A DNA stretch of 64,000 nt from NCBI GenBank assembly GCA_041736625.1, contig JBGSTG010000057.1, forward strand, positions 5,165 through 69,164, given 5' to 3'. This stretch comes from M3007 sp041736625 (lineage in GTDB: Bacteria; Bacteroidota; Bacteroidia; Chitinophagales; Saprospiraceae). The first letter of the stretch is position 1. Each line of letters opens with the position of its first letter. Position numbers and translations under genes: made by a program. A model generated the notes under the pieces. The model had not been told where the DNA came from. It worked only from the letters and a program-made list of their open reading frames with translations, and made no database searches. This document shows positions 60,564-64,000 of the stretch, in pieces.

Positions 60564-61463
60564 CTATTGGGTTTCTTGTACGCGTCGGATGAAAATTTCG
60601 TTGAACGTCGGGAGGAGCTCCTCGAAGTGGCGCACCGTTATTTTCCGGTCTATGCACCAGGACAAGAGTTCGTTGCCACCGTGTCCGGACGGCAGGTGCA
60701 CCACCGTACCCATTTCGTCGCGGCTGACCACGGCGAAGTGCTCCGCGAAGTCGGCCGGCAATTCGCCGTCGACGTCCAGGAGAAAATGGTTCTGCTTGAA
60801 TTCGGCCTTGATGTTTTTGACCTCGCCTTCGAGCACGTTTTGGCCCTTGTTGATGAGCACAACGTGCCGGCACATTTCCTCCACCTGCTCCATGCGGTGT
60901 GTGGAAAAAATGATGCTCGTTCCCTGCCTTGCCAGTTCCCGGATTTCCGATTCGATGAGTTGGGCGTTGATGGGGTCGAGGCCGCTGAACGGCTCGTCGA
61001 GGATGAGCAGCTTGGGCTTGTGGAGCACCGTCGCCACGAACTGCACTTTCTGTTGCATGCCTTTCGAGAGTTCGTCCACTTTCTTTTCCCACCAGTCCAC
61101 GATGTCCAGCCGCTTGAACCAATAACTGAGCGATTCCCGTGCTTGCGCAGCGGTCAGCCCTTTCAGCCGGGCGAGGTAGGTAAGCTGCTCGCCAACCTTC
61201 ATTTTCTTGTAAAGCCCCCGCTCCTCCGGCATGTAGCCGATTTGCTCAGGATGTTGGCTGTTGAGCGGCTCGCCGTCGAGCCATATGCGCCCACTGTCAG
61301 CCTTGGTGATGCTGGTGATGATACGAATGAGGGAGGTTTTGCCAGCGCCATTCGGCCCCAACATCCCGAAAACCACGCCTTTCGGGATGTCGAAAGTCAC
61401 ATCGTTCACGGCCCGGTAGCTGCCGTAGGTTTTCACCACTTGTTCAAGTCGGAGGATATTCAT
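60564..61463 (-). CDS. ABC transporter ATP-binding protein (NatA type)
   Basis: A 299-residue ATPase with Walker A GPNGAGKTS, Q-loop GYMPEERGLYKKM, signature LSKGMQQK, Walker B LLILDEPFSGLDP and H-loop STH. The extra C-terminal domain (about 215-299) is usual for the NatA/YhaQ group. It is the first gene of a two-gene operon with the permease; a near-consensus -7 box (TACCTTTC) lies at 61485-61492 on the minus strand. Confidence 0.92.
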   Translation of the reverse strand: MNILRLEQVVKTYGSYRAVNDVTFDIPKGVVFGMLGPNGAGKTSLIRIITSITKADSGRIWLDGEPLNSQHPEQIGYMPEERGLYKKMKVGEQLTYLARLKGLTAAQARESLSYWFKRLDIVDWWEKKVDELSKGMQQKVQFVATVLHKPKLLILDEPFSGLDPINAQLIESEIRELARQGTSIIFSTHRMEQVEEMCRHVVLINKGQNVLEGEVKNIKAEFKQNHFLLDVDGELPADFAEHFAVVSRDEMGTVVHLPSGHGGNELLSWCIDRKITVRHFEELLPTFNEIFIRRVQETQ

Positions 61464-61634
61464 GTTTCGTGTTGATTGATGCTGGAAAGGTAGGTTTTTC
61501 GTTGAAACAGGCGGCTGCTAAATTCTATGGGCCTTGCTTTATTTTCGATTAACGATTTTCTGAAACCTCCATTTTCTGTTTTTAGGAAACTGACTTTTGA
61601 CGAAATATGGCGTGCAGTAGATTTCAGCAAGCGG

Positions 61635-61642
61635 TAGCTTTG
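61635..61642 (+). promoter_or_regulatory. Putative -7 box of the T9SS protein gene (TAGCTTTG)
   Basis: An exact TAnnTTTG match, 30 bases before the start codon at 61672. Confidence 0.45.
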
Positions 61643-61671
61643 GCAGTATTGATTCACAAAATATTGAGCTT

Positions 61672-62382
61672 ATGAAAAAGAAAATTACACTCGTATTTAT
61701 TGCGATGCAACTAGTCATGACGTCTGCCTTTGCTCAAAATTCAACGCTGATTTGGGGAACAGTTACAGATGAAAAGGGAACCCCATTACCATTTGCTACT
61801 ATCTATCTAAGTAATGGTGCTCGAATTGAAGCTGGAACCGCAACCGATTTAGATGGATTTTTCGAAATCGAAATTCCTGCAACTCCAACAAAAGCGGATT
61901 TGACTGCTTCATATTGCGGTTATCAACCTAAAACTATAGCTTGGGAAAACAACCAAAATTCCAACGAAATAGATTTTAAATTGAAGGAAGGAATAGAATT
62001 AGTGACAATTGAAGTAATTCATAGGGGGCCGTTGGTAATTCAAGAATTTACTGGTTGTTGGAGGTCTCTAACCAGTGAATGGAATCCACCTTTAATCGAA
62101 ATCAAGTTATCTTTTGAAAGAAATTATAAGGCCTACCCCAACCCCTTCATCTCCACCCTCAACGTCGAAATGGAAGTGAAAACCGCTCAAGTCTATCTGT
62201 TCCACCTCTACAACGAAGCCGGCCAGCTTGTCTTAGCCGAAAGCCGAGAACTGGAAACGGGCCAGCAAAATTTCCAGCTTGACCTCGTGCAGCGGCATTT
62301 GCCAGAAGGTGCCTATTTCCTGCGCATCTCCGACGATGCCGGGGAGATTCGGACGAAACGGTTGGTGAAGGTCAGTCCGTGA
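61672..62382 (+). CDS. T9SS-sorted protein with CarboxypepD-like domain
   Basis: A 236-residue protein: signal peptide MKKKITLVFIAMQLVMTSAF, a carboxypeptidase-regulatory-like beta-sandwich (about 27-110, WGTVTDEKGTPLPFATIYLS), a short linker and a T9SS sorting domain (YPNPFISTLNVEMEV to KRLVKVSP). The domain boundary coincides with an abrupt base-composition change near 62130: AT-rich before, GC-rich after. It is probably a small secreted or surface protein; function unknown. Confidence 0.82.
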   Translation: MKKKITLVFIAMQLVMTSAFAQNSTLIWGTVTDEKGTPLPFATIYLSNGARIEAGTATDLDGFFEIEIPATPTKADLTASYCGYQPKTIAWENNQNSNEIDFKLKEGIELVTIEVIHRGPLVIQEFTGCWRSLTSEWNPPLIEIKLSFERNYKAYPNPFISTLNVEMEVKTAQVYLFHLYNEAGQLVLAESRELETGQQNFQLDLVQRHLPEGAYFLRISDDAGEIRTKRLVKVSP

Positions 62383-62496
62383 CGTAACCATATTTTTTAC
62401 CCAAAATAAAACCCCCGTTTTCAAAAAACAGCCTACATTAACGGCCTCAATCGCAGCGGTGATTGGGGTCGTTTCATTTAAAACTAACTGGTAAAT

Positions 62497-63936
62497 ATGT
62501 CAACTACACCATCCAACAAAAAGAAAAACTCCTTTAAAAGAAGGGATTTCGTGAAGACCGCCGGGCTGGGCGCAGCAGGCTTCTTCATCGTGCCGAGGCA
62601 CGTGCTGGGCAGGGGCTTCATCGCACCCAGCGACAAACTCAACATTGCCCTAATCGGCGCTGGCGGCAGGGCCGAATCGCACCGGGACGCCTTGAAGGAC
62701 ACTGAAAACCTAGTCGCTTTCTGCGATGTGGACGACGAACGGGCCAAGGGTACCTACGAGATGTTCCCGAAAGTGCCCCGCTACCGGGACTTCCGCAAAA
62801 TGTTCGATGCAATGGAAAAGGGCATTGATGCCGTCGTCATCGCTACGCCCGACCATACCCACGCCGTTGCGGCCATGGCCGCCATCATCCGTGGCAAACA
62901 TGTTTACGTAGAAAAACCCCTCGTACACGACATCTGGGAGGGCCGTGAACTGCTGACAGCGGCACGAAAACACAAAGTCGTGACCCAAATGGGCAACCAA
63001 GGCTCCTCCTTGGACTGCAACCGGGAACTCGTGGAGTGGGTGCAGAGCGGTGCCATCGGCGACGTGACCAAGGCCCATATCTGGACGAACCGCACCGTGT
63101 GGCCGCAGGGTGTGCCCACGCCAAAAGGTGCAAAAGTGCCCGACACCCTCGACTGGGACCTCTGGCTCGGCCCCGCCCCGCAGCGGGAATACGACCCTGC
63201 CTACCTTCCCTTCGCTTGGCGTGGTTGGTGGGATTATGGTACCGGTTCCTTCGGCGACATGGGCTGCCACCTCGTGGACCCCGTCTATCGGGCGCTCAAA
63301 CTGCACCTGCCTTCTGCCGTGGAGGCCAGCACCAGCACGGTCTGGGCGAACGGCATCGAGACGAACTACGTGGACTCCTGCCCGCCGTCGAGCTTCGTGA
63401 AAATGGATTTCCCCGCTAGGGAAAAAATGCCTGCCGTCGAACTTTTCTGGTACGATGGTGGCCTGCGGCCAATGCGCCCCGCCGAACTCGGTTCCGATGA
63501 GCCATTCGGCAATTGGGATGGCGGCGTACTGCTCGAAGGCACGAAGGGCAAGATGATGTGCGGCATTTACGGTGAAAAACCGACCTTGCTGCCGACCAGC
63601 CGCATGAAGGATGCCACACCGCCGAAGCCGTGGTTGCCACGCCGCACGGGTTCGCACCAGCAGATTTGGGCGGATGCTTGCAAGGGCAACGGCGAGGCCA
63701 CTTCGCCTTTCGAATATGCCGTTCCCCTCACCGAAACACTGAACATCGGCAACCTCGCCGTGCGCTGCTACGACATCAAACAACTACAAAAAGGCAAACA
63801 GCCCGACTGGTGGGCTCCTTACGACTACCCCGGCCGCATCCGCCTTGACTGGGATTCCCAAAAAGGCGAGTGCAAGAATTTTGCGCCAGCGAATAGGTGG
63901 GTGAAAAGGGAGTACCGGAAGGGATGGAGCCTTTGA
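62497..63936 (+). CDS. Gfo/Idh/MocA-family oxidoreductase with Tat signal
   Basis: A 479-residue protein. A twin-arginine signal (RRDFVKTAGLGAAGFF) precedes a Rossmann NAD(P)-binding domain (ALIGAGGRAESH, then VVIATPDHTHAV) with the family EKP motif VYVEKPLVHD. The C-terminal domain has the GSFGDMGCHLVDPV metal/substrate-like region. Such periplasmic enzymes act on sugars or sugar derivatives; the exact substrate is unknown. It stands alone, with about 115 bases to the preceding gene. Confidence 0.9.
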   Translation: MSTTPSNKKKNSFKRRDFVKTAGLGAAGFFIVPRHVLGRGFIAPSDKLNIALIGAGGRAESHRDALKDTENLVAFCDVDDERAKGTYEMFPKVPRYRDFRKMFDAMEKGIDAVVIATPDHTHAVAAMAAIIRGKHVYVEKPLVHDIWEGRELLTAARKHKVVTQMGNQGSSLDCNRELVEWVQSGAIGDVTKAHIWTNRTVWPQGVPTPKGAKVPDTLDWDLWLGPAPQREYDPAYLPFAWRGWWDYGTGSFGDMGCHLVDPVYRALKLHLPSAVEASTSTVWANGIETNYVDSCPPSSFVKMDFPAREKMPAVELFWYDGGLRPMRPAELGSDEPFGNWDGGVLLEGTKGKMMCGIYGEKPTLLPTSRMKDATPPKPWLPRRTGSHQQIWADACKGNGEATSPFEYAVPLTETLNIGNLAVRCYDIKQLQKGKQPDWWAPYDYPGRIRLDWDSQKGECKNFAPANRWVKREYRKGWSL

Positions 63937-63946
63937 GTTGGCAGTT

Positions 63947-63964
63947 CCCCGACCTCGGTCGGGG
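63947..63964. repeat. Short palindrome CCCCGACC-TC-GGTCGGGG
   Basis: A perfect 8-base inverted repeat with a 2-base centre, 11 bases after the oxidoreductase stop, flanked by repeated GGCAGTT words. It may be a weak terminator or a small intergenic repeat. No gene follows before the window ends. Confidence 0.5.
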
Positions 63965-64000
63965 TGGGCAGTTGGCAGTCAGGGGCTGCTAAATTGGGAA

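Overview
The window looks like chromosomal DNA of a Bacteroidota bacterium, most likely of the Saprospiria type (lineage inferred, not proven). Reasons: several exported proteins end in a type IX secretion (Por/T9SS) sorting domain; promoters resemble the Bacteroidota -7 box TAnnTTTG; atpD-atpC stand apart from the other ATP synthase genes with a short epsilon subunit; and CHAT/TPR and exported caspase-like proteins are abundant. No rRNA, tRNA, CRISPR array, insertion sequence or replication origin was seen.

Layout. 1-5127: a compact plus-strand operon of a Wadjet/MksBEFG-like SMC system in the order SMC (cut by the window edge), Toprim nuclease subunit, kleisin, KITE subunit, followed by a pentapeptide-repeat gene. 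5304-9467: a large T9SS adhesin-like protein (minus strand). 9645-13037: fused isobutyryl-CoA mutase icmF. 13051-15783: T9SS-exported purple-acid-phosphatase-like enzyme. 15852-18911: arsenic operon arsR-arsM-acr3 plus a metallophosphoesterase, with two putative ArsR operators. 19128-22042: TolC and membrane-fusion efflux genes without an inner-membrane pump. 22072-25437: a patch of small accessory genes (methyltransferase, two small secreted proteins, Uma2 nuclease-fold protein, orphan antitoxin-like gene) interspersed with four copies of a roughly 90-bp palindromic repeat. 25461-28109: clpB, with a 7-bp tandem repeat just upstream.

28446-38017: an accessory island. Two complete exported TPR-CHAT protease-like paralogs, two 3'-end CHAT remnants, a vapBC-type toxin-antitoxin pair and two DUF4143 AAA ATPases are arranged as if tandem CHAT genes had repeatedly been duplicated, interrupted and eroded. 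38023-41252: ftsY, a LytTR response regulator and a LysM lytic transglycosylase. 41502-43287: atpD-atpC. 43415-46795: a lipoprotein, a 390-bp noncoding stretch with two leader-ORF/hairpin units, panB and mltG. 46804-52582: the rod-shape operon mreB-mreC-mreD-mrdA, with an MFS transporter where rodA is often found. 52751-59225: a P-type cation ATPase followed by two exported caspase-fold proteins and a TPR protein. 59230-61463: a Nat-type ABC exporter. 61672-63936: a compositionally mosaic T9SS protein and a Tat-exported Gfo/Idh/MocA oxidoreductase.

The most interesting regions are the permuted Wadjet-like operon with its pentapeptide partner, the eroding tandem CHAT locus, the duplicated mini-ORF/hairpin units upstream of panB, the P-type ATPase/caspase cluster and the palindromic repeat family. 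All functional statements are from sequence reading only; no database search was run.
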